This document shows positions 9,421-21,660 of a DNA stretch of 64,000 nt, one piece after another. Location of the stretch: positions 93,435 through 157,434 of the forward strand of contig JAECUM010000816.1 in NCBI GenBank assembly GCA_016617855.1. Direction: 5' to 3'. The notes under the pieces are model-generated. The model saw only the letters and a list, made by a program, of their open reading frames with translations, did no database searches and was not told the DNA's origin. A program made the position numbers and the translations under genes. Every line of letters begins with the position of its first letter. Positions within the stretch are counted from its first letter, which is position 1. The DNA is from Megalonaias nervosa. Taxonomy: Eukaryota > Mollusca > Bivalvia > Unionida > Unionidae.

Positions 9421-10640
9421 ATAGACTGACTACACCTCCCCGTTTTTTTGTAAACCCACCCCCCACCGATTTAAAAAACGAAAAGCATAAATCAGCTAAA
9501 AAAAATGCCCAGAACTTAGTCAATTCATGCATTGATTTATAATTTCAAACCTGATTAGGACGGGGGGGGGGGGGGCCTAACACCATCATCGTAAGATCGA
9601 TAAATTGGCCCCTCACCCGTGATGATATCGATTGGCGGTTTAGGGACTAATATCACCTATTCATTAAAACATGTAAAAAATCTGCAGACAATTTTGGCTG
9701 CACACAGCGTTGTACATATCATACACTTACCGGTATTTTTCGCGCAGCTGTACAGCTAGCGTCGGCTGAAGGGTTCTTTTGGTGTCATGTACATTATATT
9801 TCTGGAGCAAATCCTATTTTTAGTGACTTGTAAATCCACCTGGATTAGCACAACCCTCTGTCCTGTGGCCACTTTGAATTTCGCATTAAATCTGGCTGTT
9901 ACCAGTTATCGGTACATGTCTAACGTGAATGCAGGTTTTTCCGGAAAGATTTTGTAAACAGCAAAATGGCACGTTTTAAGAACAGCTGATATCAAACCAC
10001 ATATCGTCTATCAATATCAACACAGCTTTGGGGTTTGATTTATCGGACTACGTTAACGGAAGTATTCAGCATAAAAGATGACCTTGCTCGCCGATCATTT
10101 CTAGTTACTGGACAAGTCCATTCTCAGTGAAGGGGTGGATGCACAACTACACATGTATGTACATAAGATAAATACTAAGTCGTCTGCTTCCAATATTTAC
10201 AATGTCGAAATCAAGCGAAGGAAAAAAAAAAATGACAACTACAAAATTGCCTTTCGTGTGGATTTAACAAGCTGTGTAATTTCTTTGTAGATGTTTGTAA
10301 ACAGCTATAACTCTCAACTGTAAGGTAATTTACGAAATTTTCTTGTGGTTACCGAATAGGATGTACAACGTCTCTCCGTTGTCTAAGAAAAAAATTTACG
10401 CGATATGGCGCCGTCTTAGTATGGAAAGTCAGTTAAGCATGATACGCACAGATGGATATCAGTATTAGGGCCGGCTTGATCAAGAAAATTTAGAAATTAT
10501 AAATCACTGAATAAAATAACTAAGTTCTGTGCATTTTTTTTTTTCACATTATAGGTTTTTGTTATTGAAATCGGTTGGGGGGGTACAAAAAAACGGATTT
10601 ATGCAAAAACTAGAGTTACAAATATCTGAGGTTTCTTTCT
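9420..10640. repeat. Dispersed repeat 'R1', fullest copy
   Basis: Three other places share segments in the same order: 8130-8400, 27170-27830 and 37990-38410. Shared phrases include TTTTGGCTGCACACA, GGGTTCTTTTGGTG, CATGTACATTATATTTC and CTGTCCTGTGGCCA. The GGGGGGTACAAAAAAAC part near 10585 matches about 27800. No coding frame was found; probably a non-autonomous transposable element. Confidence 0.6.
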
Positions 10641-11700
10641 CGACTTAACAGGAAATACCGAGATGTTCCGACTAATCGACTCAAAATCGCCCTAGACTGA
10701 TCTCCTTGCACTTATACATAGTGGTCCGGGAACCAGGCTAAACGTGCCCGGCTTTTTCCGCTAAGTCTTGGGAAAGACCCTCGGATGTAATTGCCGCCAT
10801 ATTGAGAACTATATTCTGATCCACTTCTGTTCACATAGCAGAATGAAACTAACATTCGCAGTCATACTAATGATAATTTTGTTTCGCAAAAATAGCCTAT
10901 CTAGATTCGAATGGGAGTGTAAGTTACAATCAGCATTGTTGGCCTATTGCGTTTGTACATTATGACGAGACGAATAGCATATAGGGCCTATTGCAACAAC
11001 CACTTCCGAAGTTATTCACCACTTAACGGAAATGGCCGAGAGAAGTACTGTAATGTTAATGTTTGGTTATCAGACTACCTCGAGCCTTTAGCAATGATCG
11101 AATTCTGACTGAAAAGTCACAGTGTATTCCGATTGGGGAGGCTTTAGATTAAAGGAGATACACAAATTACAATGCAACATGTAAATAGTATAATAGTAAA
11201 CTGATATAACTTGGCAAGAACAAAAAAGAAAACACGTTGGTCAACTAAAGTACGTTTTTCTATAATTATGTTTTTCAAAGTGATACTTAGTAGGCGCTGT
11301 ATATACTGCAGTTTTGTTACTCCCCTCGTATTGGTTGTTTTTTTGTTTATTTGTTTTTTTATAAATCAGTTATTTTATATGCTAAAGGTGACCATACTGT
11401 ACGCAGTAGTGTTGTAGTGTCTGAAAACACGTGTATAGCATATACCTAGAAGTTAGATCCAAGTGTTCACATTTAATTCACGCAGTAATAGGCCTAAAAT
11501 GAGCCAGAATTATTAAATGTTTTATTTGGAATGAATTTAGCGGTTTAAAACCCTTCTAAAATATGGTCCCATGCTGGGTAAGGTCGGGGCACAGTCCCTA
11601 TCCAAAACAGAACATTTGCCAACACTACATGTTCGTGACATCGTGTGGTCAAATATTATACAGAATTTAAGGTGTAATTGGTGCACAATTTCTGTTGTCT
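10641..11700. other. Noncoding stretch
   Basis: No supported gene on either strand; short open frames here have no coding character. Confidence 0.4.
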
Positions 11701-11718
11701 GTTCAGTGTCTAAACGAA

Positions 11719-12026
11719 GAAGATCTCCGCTTTTTTTTTTCTGAGACTACCAGTAATGTCAGGAAAAACAATTGGAGATCTACTTTTTGTTCTCACACAC
11801 CACCAGCAAAGGAGCTGCTGAGTCAACATTAACCTCTCATCAAAGAGAGAAATGACAAAAGCAATGAAAACACTCAACAATAACAAGGCAAGCAGGCCCA
11901 GATGACATCCCACTAAAAGCTGTTAAAACTGACATTGAAAAGACCAACAAGTAGATCTCTGTTTTCTTTTTTTTGGAGGGGGGTCCTTTACCAGTAATGT
12001 CAGAAGAAAAAAAGCGGAAATCTTCA
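11719..12026. mobile_element. Inverted-repeat segment enclosing a LINE reverse-transcriptase fragment
   Basis: The left end GAAGATCTCCGCTTTTTTTT pairs with the reverse complement of the right end, GAAGATTTCCGCTTTTTTTC. An inner pair, GGAGATCTACTT/AAGTAGATCTC, also matches inversely. Between them, about 11845-11950 plus strand reads KAMKTLNNNKASRP, shifted to DDIPLKAVKTDI. This resembles the KAIKxLKxxKAxGPDxIP motif of RTE-type reverse transcriptases. Either a LINE fragment captured in a fold-back element or coincidental flanks. Confidence 0.42.
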
Positions 12027-12179
12027 TGTTGGTCTAAGTATTGCCCCATCTTTGTCTTTGACTATAGTATTCTCACAGTATCCCGTTTGTTTGTACCCCT
12101 ACCAATTTTAAAAATAGAAGGTACCAAGAAGATAGAACATAAATAAAACTCAATCATTCCATTCGATGGCTCACTAGGT

Positions 12180-12659
12180 GACCGCTCCGGTGGCCTAGTG
12201 GTTAGAGTGTCCGCCTTGGATGCGGGAGGTCATGGGTTTGATCCCCAGCCGAGTCATACAAGAGACTTACAAAATGGTACTAACAGCTGCCTCGCTTGGC
12301 GCTCAGCATTAAGAGGTTAGTGTTAGGACTGGTCAACCTGGTGTCAGGATAATGTGACTGGGTGGTACATCATGCTACATGCCTGCGGCATGATGCCCCA
12401 GTGCTAGACATCACTATAAACTGCCACACTGAAGACATCGTAGTGATATGACTGAAAAATTGTTAAAGCTACGTTAAAAATCCAAATCACACATACACAC
12501 ACACGCCTTACTAGGCACTCAGCAATAAGAGGTTAGTGTAAGGACTGGTCAGCCTGGTGTCGCATGATGCCCCAGTGCTAGACATCACCGTAAACTGCCA
12601 CACTGTTGACATCATAGCAATATGACTGAAAAATAGTTCAAGCTATGTTAAAAATCCAA

Positions 12660-12712
<53 letters not shown>
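12180..12712 (+). mobile_element. SINE family 1, full copy followed by a head-less partial copy
   Basis: The head with A box TGGCCTAGTGG and a decayed B box (GGGTTTGATCCC) starts at about 12182. The body runs to a short CA tail near 12505. A second body lacking the tRNA head and part of the middle follows to 12660 and ends in a pure (CA)n run, 12661-12711. Tandem arrangement suggests insertion of one copy into the tail of another, or unequal exchange. Confidence 0.8.
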
Positions 12713-12713
<1 letters not shown>

Positions 12714-12734
12714 CTTTCCCATTAGGTAAAACCT

Positions 12735-12945
12735 ATGTAGCTTAAGTTGTTGATTGGTCTGAGGTGAAAACAGTGCCTTCATTGACCATGTCATTGAAGG
12801 TACAGAAATCAGTGAAAAGTTCTCCATTTTTGTTCATGGTTCCCAGCCAGTGCTTTCCCATGGTCAGTTTTTTCCATGTTGTTGGAGCCCACTTTGAACA
12901 GATCCAGATAAACAGATATCATGTTAGGGTGGAAAAGTCTGTTGC
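12735..12945 (-). pseudogene. RTE-type LINE endonuclease fragment
   Basis: The minus strand reads MGKHWLGTMNKNGELFTDFC followed by NDMVNEGTVF, close in pattern to the APE endonuclease segment of RTE-type elements (MGKHGxGxMNENGExFxDFC, NDLVIGGTxF). Upstream in another frame, KVGSNN fits the conserved AKVGSDN block. Frameshifts separate the pieces. It lies in opposite orientation to the RT fragment at 11.85 kb, so the two are separate fragments. Confidence 0.6.
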
Positions 12946-13762
12946 CCAGTGATCCAGGGCAAGTAAAAATGAAAACCAGGCAATCAGATGCCTCAGAGTT
13001 GAGGTCAGCAAAACCAACAGCTCTTGCTGTTCAAGCTTTAGAATAAGTATGCTTGTCTTGATCCAAGCTTAATAAAATCTACTGTCTAAATAAATGAAAA
13101 CTTGGGTCTTCATTTTTGTATAATTTACAAGAACTCCAGAATTAAATTTGAACTGAGTAATTCACATTTTATTGAAAATATTTTTAAAGATTTTTTTTAA
13201 AAACTGGACAGTCAGATGTTTTTGTTGGGCAACCAGATTTTTCTGTTTGTCCAGTGGTCAACCATGCTATTTGAAATTTATTCTTCCAATGCATTAAATA
13301 TGCAGACAAAATTGAGACATAAATGCCAACTGATTCAAAATAGTGTAAATATCTGATTGAAAACATAATTTTATCATACTTTGCTTTGTATCAGGAAAAA
13401 TATTAATTTTTCACACATCAACCCAAAAATATGACTGCTACTATACTTGTAGATGTGCTAATGAATATAAATTTTATTATGCCATTCTTACTTTGTAATA
13501 TTGTTCTCCTTAGAAGAAAGCTTTGAAAGTCGAGTAAAAATTGCTGATTTTCTTAAAACCCTAACTGTGAATGTTACAAGCAGACAATATTTTGAGCGTA
13601 TTTGTTATAAATTACTGTGCTGGAAAAAAAAACTTTCAAGTCAGATAACATATCAGATTTTCATAACTTTTGGACAAAATCTTTCTGCCATTTGTGGAGT
13701 AGGAAATAAACTTACTACTGAAGGCATTTTTCATAAATTTCCTGACAAAAAAAAATACTATA
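12946..13762. other. AT-rich noncoding stretch
   Basis: No supported gene. A 92-codon open frame at 13501-13779 has no recognisable domain and a biased AT-rich composition. Confidence 0.35.
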
Positions 13763-15222
13763 GTGTTCCCTCATTATAATGCTGTCCATAGAACCCTTAA
13801 ATGTAGCACCTTACAAGAATGCCTTGTATTGAAGTACATTTCAGGGTTCTCAGAGACACATATTTATAATTTTGTTTGCATGAGAATTCCAAAGCCAAGT
13901 CCTGGGTATACAATTATATTTGGCAAACCTCTTTAATTTGACAGTTTCTACAAAGCGAGTATCAGTCGTGAATTGTGTGGGTTATCAAACAGATGCCAAG
14001 TGATTATAACAGATTAGGCAAAGTCAAATAGGCCAGATCTTACTAGGTAAGGTATGGAGATTGACACCTGTTAATTGATTGTCAGGACCACAGCACGTTG
14101 TGATCAAAAGACTTATGGCACTTGCATGTTTTGACACCTAGTCCATAAGAGAAATAAGAACTCCAATGCTATTCATCATAAGTCATAACAAAATCATCTG
14201 CTTTCTGTAACATGGGCAGATAGACTTTCATGTTTGAATAATTATAAATGTGTGATTCCCATTGGTAATTTACATACATATACTTTCTTTCGTGCCAAAT
14301 GCAAGGCTAAGGATGATCCAGATTGTAATGAGATTTGCTGACAGAAAGTAATGTACCTAATTCTGATGAAGTAAACATAATACCAAGATACTGTAAGATT
14401 TGTAGAATGAATCATGGAATCAGAGATTTCCCATGGACTGCAGAATCACAAAAACATTGGGATAATATTAACTACATGTACAAGGTGTCATGGCTGGTAC
14501 CAGTTGGAACACGAAACATGCAGAGCTCAACATTCACTAGGCTAGACATCTCTCAGATCATTTATTTGCAGCTTTGACTCTAAAACTGAAGTGGAATTAA
14601 AGTCTAAGAGACTGGTATATGTTCTGAAATGCGTTGTACAAGATGAAAAGGAAAAAGTCAGTGGAATATTGTCATTTGTTTCTTCTTCCAGTGTCATGGC
14701 AAATTTATTTATTTAAAATGGAATTGTTTAAGCTAATTAAATAAACTAATGTAGAAAGCAAACTTTAATCTCATTCTTGATTCCTTCTAGCTGCTCACAA
14801 AATTTAAGAATGGCAAGCTAAAATCATTGAGAATTGTTATCTGGCTGTATTTTTAGTATCAGAATCATATTTTTCACTCAGTTGCCTTAGATTTATAATA
14901 CTAAATATTTCACAAAGAATTAGCGTTGACAATCAGATGGCATTTACATGTATATTGATGACAACATGTGCTGCACAGTGCATATTGGTAATGCCTGAAT
15001 TAGTGCAACGGAAAAAAGGGGTCTTGTTGGGACTCCAATTTTTAGGACTTTGATTCCAGTTTTATTCAGTGAAGGAATTCCAGACTTCAACTTTCACAGT
15101 CATATGAGGAACCCTGCATGATGCACATACGTTTACTACCACTTAATGAAGTGGGATCCCTGGCCATACTTGCCTTATAATAGGAACTGTGTTATAATAA
15201 AGGGTGTTATAGCAAGGGAGTG
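13763..15222. mobile_element. Possible Tigger/pogo-like DNA element remnant with TA TSD
   Basis: The left end GTGTTCCCTCATTATAATG and the reverse complement of the right end, CACTCCCTTGCTATAACAC, resemble each other and the known 'CTCCCTYGCTATAAC' style of Tigger-class termini. Both are flanked by TA. No transposase frame survives. Divergence of the ends makes this tentative. Confidence 0.35.
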
Positions 15223-15371
15223 TACAGCTTTGTATTTTCTTATCTTTGCATTATTTCATCCTATTTATGAATTTAATTTGGATTAGTGAGTAAAATACTT
15301 AGTATTGCAAGTTCCTGTTTAGAGCTTTGGCTTTCGGGATTGTTATAAACCATTTTGTTGATTCTTTTCAG

Positions 15372-15841
15372 AGTCACTTTGTCAGTAACTGGATCATTGC
15401 CAAACGGTAAGACCATTAGCAACAATGAGTGGGGAGAACTGTCCACTTGTACTGGCCTGCAGCTTTCACTGTGATCATCAGAAATCTCATCTGCAAGAAA
15501 ACCTCCAGGACATGTACAGAAAAGAGGAACTTTTGGACTTGAACATTCTTGTTGGGAAAATGGTAATAAGAGTCCACATGGTAATTATGGCTGCATTCAG
15601 TCCATATCTTCGAAATGTTATCAGTTCAGATATTGGTTATGATAGAATAGCAAACGTTCCTCTTCACCAACTGAACTGTGAGGCTGTAAAAGCTCTAGTC
15701 AAATTTTGTTACACCAGTGACATTTCTGTGGACTCAAATTCAGTATGCCCCCTTCTAGAAGCAGCACAGGTTCTCAAGATAAGCGAGGTGGAGCAGTTAT
15801 GTGAGACATTTCTCTCAGCTCAGCAACGGTTTCACCCATTG
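15372..15841 (+). CDS. BTB/POZ zinc-finger transcription factor, coding exon 1 (BTB domain); CDS from 15425
   Basis: The acceptor TTCTTTTCAG ends at 15371. A 53-base leader precedes the ATG at 15425, and the exon ends at 15841 before GTAAGA, giving 139 codons in phase 0. Residues about 21-130 form a BTB/POZ domain: LLDLNILVG, then RVHMVIMAAFSPYLRNVI (the conserved His and apolar helix of the dimer interface), then KALVKFCYTSDI and LLEAAQVLKI. BTB domains dimerise and recruit co-repressors or cullin-3. The phase matches exon 2 directly (139 + 359 codons + 1 base). With exons 2-4 the protein is 771 aa: BTB, long disordered linker, SUMO-like motif, five C2H2 fingers. This is a nuclear sequence-specific regulator by family knowledge; the exact orthologue is not identifiable by eye. 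The upstream untranslated exon may lie near 5.85 kb. Confidence 0.85.
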
Positions 15842-16568
15842 GTAAGAATTTTAATTTTATTACAATCGCTCACCACATTTTCCCCTGTACTGATCTCCTT
15901 TTAATATTTTTAGTCACCTATGGCCTGTCTGTAGAATACCTAATAATTAGACTTAGGTAAATGGGCATGGAGTCAATGTGACTAATTAACAGTTAGTCTT
16001 CTGTGACCTGAAAATCAATGGCCTTCTTCAAAAAGTATTTCAGCAGTGTTTACCCGTTATGTCCATTAGGATCTGAAGCATGTCATGTTTCTGTGTACAA
16101 TTTTGATGTTGTTTATAGATGATGCTTAATATGTTTAACCAGTGTTTCATTACACTAGCTGTATTATTGTTCATTAAACTTTAACTTAAAACATTTTGCA
16201 TAACACAATATCAATAAAAATGACCATTAAAAAAATCAGATATTTATTCAGTGTTTTTGCCTAAATCATTTGTAATTGGTCTTTCCTTTTTATCTTAACT
16301 TAGCCAAAGGGTGGCCAATTTTTAATCAAAGACTCAAAAGCAACACTACCATATTTAATCCCTTTATTACTTATAATACTTAAAATATCCCACACTGGGC
16401 TAAATTCTGCAGGTTACAACAATAAAGTAATCAATTAACAGCTTGTCATGTATACATGCTAGCCTTAATCCCATTAAGTTGTCATACATCATTGCATAGG
16501 TTGCAGTGATTGCTGGAACAGTTAAGGTATCCACTAGATTGGGTACAGTTTTCGATAAAAGTATGATA
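15842..16568. other. Intron 1 sequence of the BTB-ZF gene, start
   Basis: AT-rich, nothing recognisable. Intron 1 runs 15842-24477. Confidence 0.5.
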
Positions 16569-17013
16569 CAGGTAAAACCTGTTATAACACGATTCATTGT
16601 AACACAGTGCTGCTTACAACATGATGGCAGCATGACTCCCATTTCTTAATTTAAGGTGACCTCTCTGTTTAACATCTAAATACATGCTCTCAGAAAAGCC
16701 GATTATTCATATCGCTAGCAGATTTTTAATCCCAGCACTGTGTTTAATGTTGCCTTAACTTTGGAAATTGTCTAAGACATATTGCAGTGTTATATTTGTT
16801 AACAAGAATAAAGAAAAGCTATCAAGTTCAGATAAAACAAATGAACGAAACAAATGATATATGATGAAGAGGTTAGTTAAAATTGATGACACTGAAATTT
16901 CAGTGCACATTTTCCATGGGAAAGTTTTTCGAAAAATTTGTTAACATGATCCCACTTATATTGTGATGTTATCCAAAGACCCCGAGCATAACATTATAAT
17001 GGGGTTTTACATG
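16569..17013. mobile_element. Tigger/pogo-class MITE, TA TSD, 445 bp
   Basis: The left end CAGGTAAAACCTGTTATAAC pairs with the reverse complement of the right end, CATGTAAAACCCCATTATAA, and both abut TA. Repeated TTATAAC/TAACAC phrases in the subterminal region are typical of this class. No ORF; it sits within intron 1. Confidence 0.6.
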
Positions 17014-17690
17014 TAATTAGATAATCTTCATAAGTGTCAGGAGCACATATGGGATACATATTAGTAATTTACTAGTCTTTCAAAATAATTTCCACATTTC
17101 ATCAGTGCAGTCAGAGTTTTCTCAGGCAAATTAGGCAGCTCACTTAGAATACAGGAGGGGTCCAATCAGAAATTAGAAATGAGTCGAGCTGTTGGATTTT
17201 TTAGCACTGCCAACATACATACATTGTACTAAATAACTCCAATAGTAAACCTTTGGAAACACACTTGTATAAAAAATTTCAATCACTTTAGATTTCTCAA
17301 TACTCTTGAATAAATGTATTGTATCTCAGTATAGACCCATCCTTGATGCAAGCTTCTTTGTGGAGAAAACCATATGAACTGCTGCATTTTTTTATATACG
17401 TATGTATGAAACATGTGTTTCCAATAAAGAATCAGGTGCTACTTTCAGTATTTAGTAAGTCAAGTCTGTAAAAAACTATAATTGCTTCAAAAGAACATTG
17501 TTTCTATTTTTTCAGTTACAGATAGGATAAACTCTCATGATTTTTTTAGTAAAATTTTGCTTTTCATTATCAACCAGTCAGAGTCCTCAGATTTCATACA
17601 TACATGTGCTCTCTTTTGTGGTCAACCGTTTCAAGCCATTTTCCCATTTTAAGCTTAACTGGTCATCAACTAGAAGAGCTTATGAACTGG
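17014..17690. other. Intron 1, unremarkable
   Basis: No gene, repeat or splice pair stands out. Confidence 0.4.
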
Positions 17691-18175
17691 CTGTTGTCTG
17701 TCATCTGATGTCTGTCGATCCATTAGCACAAATTTGTTATCACTACTCCTCCTAAACTACTCTGATTGTCATGAAACTACATACACACTTATCCCAAGGT
17801 CTTGTTCTTCTTAAATAAATATGTTGCTGATCAGACATCCAATATAGACGCCACAGCAGCCATCTAAAAAATCTTGTCACTACTTCTCTAGAATGGATGG
17901 TCATATCAGTTTTGGGGTTTTAACTGAAAAACTTCTACGATGTTTAGTTGGTCCTAAATGAAAATGGTACCAGTCTAATCTCCACAGCAGCCATCTTGAA
18001 AATCTTGTTATCCTTACTGCTCCTGAATGGATTGTCATGTCAGTATGCAGTTTTCACCAGAAGACTTATGAGGTCTAGTTGGTCCTGAAAGAAAATGGTC
18101 CATACAAGCATCCATGGTGGCCATCTGAATATTTTGTTATGACTACTTCTAAATGGATGATCATATCAACAGCAG
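17690..18175. repeat. Tandem array 'R2', about 130-150 bp unit, intron 1
   Basis: The unit contains CAGCAGCCATCTTGAAAATC, then a TTGTTATCACTACT-like phrase, then AATGGATNGTCATATCA, then AGTTGGTCCTRAATGAAAAT. About 3-4 units. Related arrays lie at 41180-42060 and 50570-50830. Confidence 0.65.
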
Positions 18176-18249
18176 AGAAAGGTTACTTGTGATATTGTTT
18201 CCCAGTTTTCAGCTTTTTCCTGTAACCACCTGATTTCATGTCTGGGATG

Positions 18250-18770
18250 AAAAAAAATGAAGAAACACATAGGAGCAGATAAGAAAAACAAATATAAAGG
18301 ACAAACATTGGATGAATTTATGAAGGAATTGCAACAGCTAGCTAAGAACTCCAATTTTACAAATGAAGATGCTGAAATTTTATCACAGGTAAAACAGCAC
18401 TTTATGTTATAGACTCTGCAGGAGGTTTTTGTCTCAGCCTGAGATGTTCTTGACCAACACGTTAGATCTTTGTAGAACCCTGGATCTTGCCAGGGTGCAG
18501 ACATTAGTGATGGACTGTGAGGCTGTGAATGCTGGAAGAAAATGTAAAGGCACTAAAATGGCCAAACTCAGAAGTCTAAGCAAGCCAATCAGCAGAGTAT
18601 TCCCACAATGACAAATGCCAGGTGGAGAGTATTTCAACAATGACAAATTCCTGGTGGAGAGTATTCCCACAAGGATGAATGCCCATCCAGAGGCAAAACT
18701 TGCCATTACTGCAGTCCATTGAAATATTTCAGAAGACTTCGCATAAAGCTGTAAAGGAAGGCATCTGTTG
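18250..18770 (+). pseudogene. Ty3/gypsy-like gag remnant with zinc-knuckle region
   Basis: Around 18280-18390 the plus strand reads TLDEFMKELQQLAKNSNFTN, matching the capsid end pattern of gypsy-type Gag (FDEFVxxLRxLAxxCxF). Further on, LDLCRTLDLARVQ resembles the (L)xxAR(T/A)xE segment. At about 18665-18740 DECPSRGKTCHYCSPLKYFR corresponds to the CP-x-GKxCxxCxKxxHF zinc knuckle with the final His/Cys lost. Stops and frameshifts throughout, plus an internal 33-bp tandem duplication near 18595-18680. Located in intron 1 of the BTB-ZF gene. Confidence 0.62.
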
Positions 18771-19929
18771 ACAATATTTCAAATTTGGAGGATGAAATGC
18801 CTGGAGTATGCATACAGATCATGTGAAATGAATGCTATTAGTGTGCGCACACAACTGTTAATGTTCTTGGAAGAAAGACATTGAATGCAAGATTAAAAAT
18901 AAGCATTTTTTTTTTATTTTAATGGCAATTTTAACGTGTTATTTTCTATATCATGTAGAGGAATGGGAGCAAATTGCTTTTTCCAAGGACACACCAAGCG
19001 AGCTGACCTCTGTGGATTTTACACCTGCAGCCCAGGAGAACATGCCTATTTTTTCACAAGTCTTATAAACAACACAACATGGTGCTGGAAGGAACCTTCA
19101 GAAGGTTTAATGTTAATGGACTACTTACAACAATGAAAATGTGACTTTGATGTTGACAATTTAAATTATTTAATATTGTGTTTAGTGCTGAAAGAATCTT
19201 GCCAGCTGCTAAGAAGATAGTGTCATGGAGTCCATGCTTATCTAATACTTGGGTGAAATGACCCCTCTCTAGCCAATATGGTAATAGTGGCTAAAATTAG
19301 AAGTAAGTGTAGAACGTTTTAAAAAATTCATAATGTTTAAATTTGATTAAATTTATGTTTTTGTATATTTTCATACCAGGTGAGTCAGATACTGATGAAA
19401 TACTGTTAAAACTTTTTTAAAATGTTAGAATGTTTCTTTTTTTTTTTTGTTGCGACACCACGGTTGCTGTATAAGAGATCAACTATTGAATTTTCAGGTT
19501 GTTGCCTGGGACTTCTCAAAAATAATTTCAGGCCCCTGAATAGCTTGAGAAAAATACATATGTGCTCTGATTTGTAGAAAACAGTATTAATTCTATCCAT
19601 CAGTTTATGATTTTGTTCAAACAAGACACACACACACAGACACCTTGGTTGGAAAGAAAATCTCAAAATCTCAGAACTCCACACCAGTTAAATAGTCCCT
19701 GAAAAAATTTGTTTACATTACAGTCAAAAAGTGGCAACTGTTTCCCTAGAAGAAGTCATTATTTCATACATTTATTGGATAAAATGATTAATTGTATTTG
19801 TAATGCACCTTGATGCATCCAGTTAGTCATAATTTGTTTCCAATTTGTTTACAAAAAGTAAATTTACACTCGTTTTTGTAAGGATCATTTTACATTTTGG
19901 TTTGAATTTCATTGATACACTCTTTTATA
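18771..19929. other. Intron 1 between gag and SINE; RT not recognisable
   Basis: The reverse transcriptase/RNase H expected between gag and integrase is not visible and may be deleted or too decayed. Confidence 0.35.
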
Positions 19930-20149
19930 GGGACCGAGTGGTCTAAAGCACTCACCATTACGGATCACTGCCATCTCACATCTGTCTGTGTGGGTTCGAA
20001 TCTCGGGCTCAGCCATTGTGGGTACATGAGAAAACTTGCCAGTAGCTTCTCATGGACTGGTGGTTTTTTCTGTGGTTTTCCCTGGTTCTTCCTCCACCAT
20101 TTATACTGGCCCCTTGTATTGAAAAATGGTGTTAAACCCTACAACAACA
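19930..20149 (+). mobile_element. tRNA-headed SINE, family 2, 11-bp TSD
   Basis: The head carries GACCGAGTGGTCTAAAGCA (A box) and GGTTCGAATCTC (B box). The body has a GGTTCTTCCTCCACCA core like the widespread mollusc/metazoan 'Meta'-type SINE domain, and the tail GTGTTAAACCCTACAACAAC. The perfect TSD ACTCTTTTATA flanks it at 19919-19929 and 20150-20160. Confidence 0.88.
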
Positions 20150-20160
20150 ACTCTTTTATA

Positions 20161-21300
20161 ACTTTCCACATTATTTTGTGACGGGAAAATTGACACAAAG
20201 TCAATGTTTTACCTTGTTACATGGTTTTTGTTTCTTTGATTGCAAGAAACAATTTTTCACCTAATATTATGGATATAATTAGTTCTCTTTTTCTACAAAT
20301 CAGAGACAGTATTTCGTTTCCAGATCTTTGTGGGCTGAATATTTTTTATTTTTTAAAACCCCTCACCCCACAAAGAAAAAGTTTAGTCCATAATGCAAGG
20401 TATTGAAATGTTAAAAAGGGGATTGTGGTGTGGGCTCAAGGGAATACAAAGTGTAGTTGCACTTCCTTTAGGGTATGATTAGTCTTTAGGGTGAATACCA
20501 AACATTTCACTTGAATTGGTCCCTAGCAATGACTTGTGCCAGTGGAAAAACAAGACCTCCTGTGAATACATCAGGAGTTTCTTTGAATGGTAAATTATGA
20601 TGCATGTCTTTTTATTCCAGATTATAGCACATTAAGTGAACCCTTACATCATCTGTCCCAAAAAATGTAGAATATAGTGGTCAACAAAGCAGAAAAATAC
20701 ATTTGAAAATCTGAAGAAAGAGTTCATCACAGGACCATAATGGCATTTTATGACTGTAAATAAAACACACCAATTCTTGTGGATCCAAGTCCATTCACTT
20801 TATATGCTATGCTAGTACAGGAAGGAAACATTTTACCAATGCCAGCATTACGGGCATTGAAACTTGCTACAATCCAGCAGAATATGAGGATATGGCAGTC
20901 GTATGAGCATAGAACATTTCAAGATGTACGTGAGAGATGTAGAACACTTCACTGTCATTAAGCACCACAAGCCTTTAGAAACTATTGGTAGAAGAGGAAG
21001 CTTTCTTTTAGCATTGAAAGATGGGTTCCAAGATTGCAACTATATAAATTAAATCCCGTTGACCAGACCCAGTTGAAAGTAATCTCTTGATGACTCGTTT
21101 AAACAAAAGATTGTTGAGGAATACAGCACACACGTGTGTAAACTTCTTTGCTAACCCCCCAGTTCTTAAAGTCATGAAGTTGCAATGTGTCAAGACCTCA
21201 ACTTGTCCAGACAAACAATTTTATCCAGATATCAGTGTTTATGAACTTAAGGAAATCAGCAGTCTAGAGGAAGAACTGTCATTTTTTAGGTTTGTGTTCA
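20161..21300. other. Intron 1, decayed; no supported gene
   Basis: Short frames here have no recognisable domain. Part may be the connection region of the gypsy pol. Confidence 0.35.
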
Positions 21301-21660
21301 CAACAGAGCTGCATTCCAAAGTAGTAACTCTGGGAATGACCTACAAGGAATTGTTCAAACAGAGGCCTTTCTGAGATGAAAAGTTTGGTGTCTTGGATTT
21401 AATGAAAATGTTGAAAATGGTGTCAAGAACTGCCTGGGAAACCAAGCTGTGAATCTGGCTTAGGACAAAGGGAGCCATTGAACACATCAAATATGCCATC
21501 TAATCGATGGAAGTGTTTAAGTATGGACTTCTGCAGACCACTTCCATCTTGGGTGCACCTTGTAACACAGGATAAATACCTGAAATACTCTTTAGTGGAA
21601 ATTTTGAAATCTTTTTCTGTAAAAGATGCAAGACCAGTAATCAACAAGGTATTTTTTACT
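21300..21660 (+). pseudogene. Ty3/gypsy-like integrase remnant
   Basis: About 21338-21470 reads LQGIVQTEAFLR, then KVWCLGFNENVENGVKNCLG, matching the zinc-binding N-terminal region (HQGIVKTKxLLRxKVWFPGI, VxxCLxCQ). After a frame change, 21491-21655 reads MPSNRWKCLSMDFCRPLPSW and later DKYLKYSLVEILKSFSVKDA, the start of the catalytic core with the first catalytic Asp in MDFC and a second in DKY. The fragment stops before the last catalytic Glu. Same strand as the gag remnant at 18.3 kb, so probably one insertion. Confidence 0.72.
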
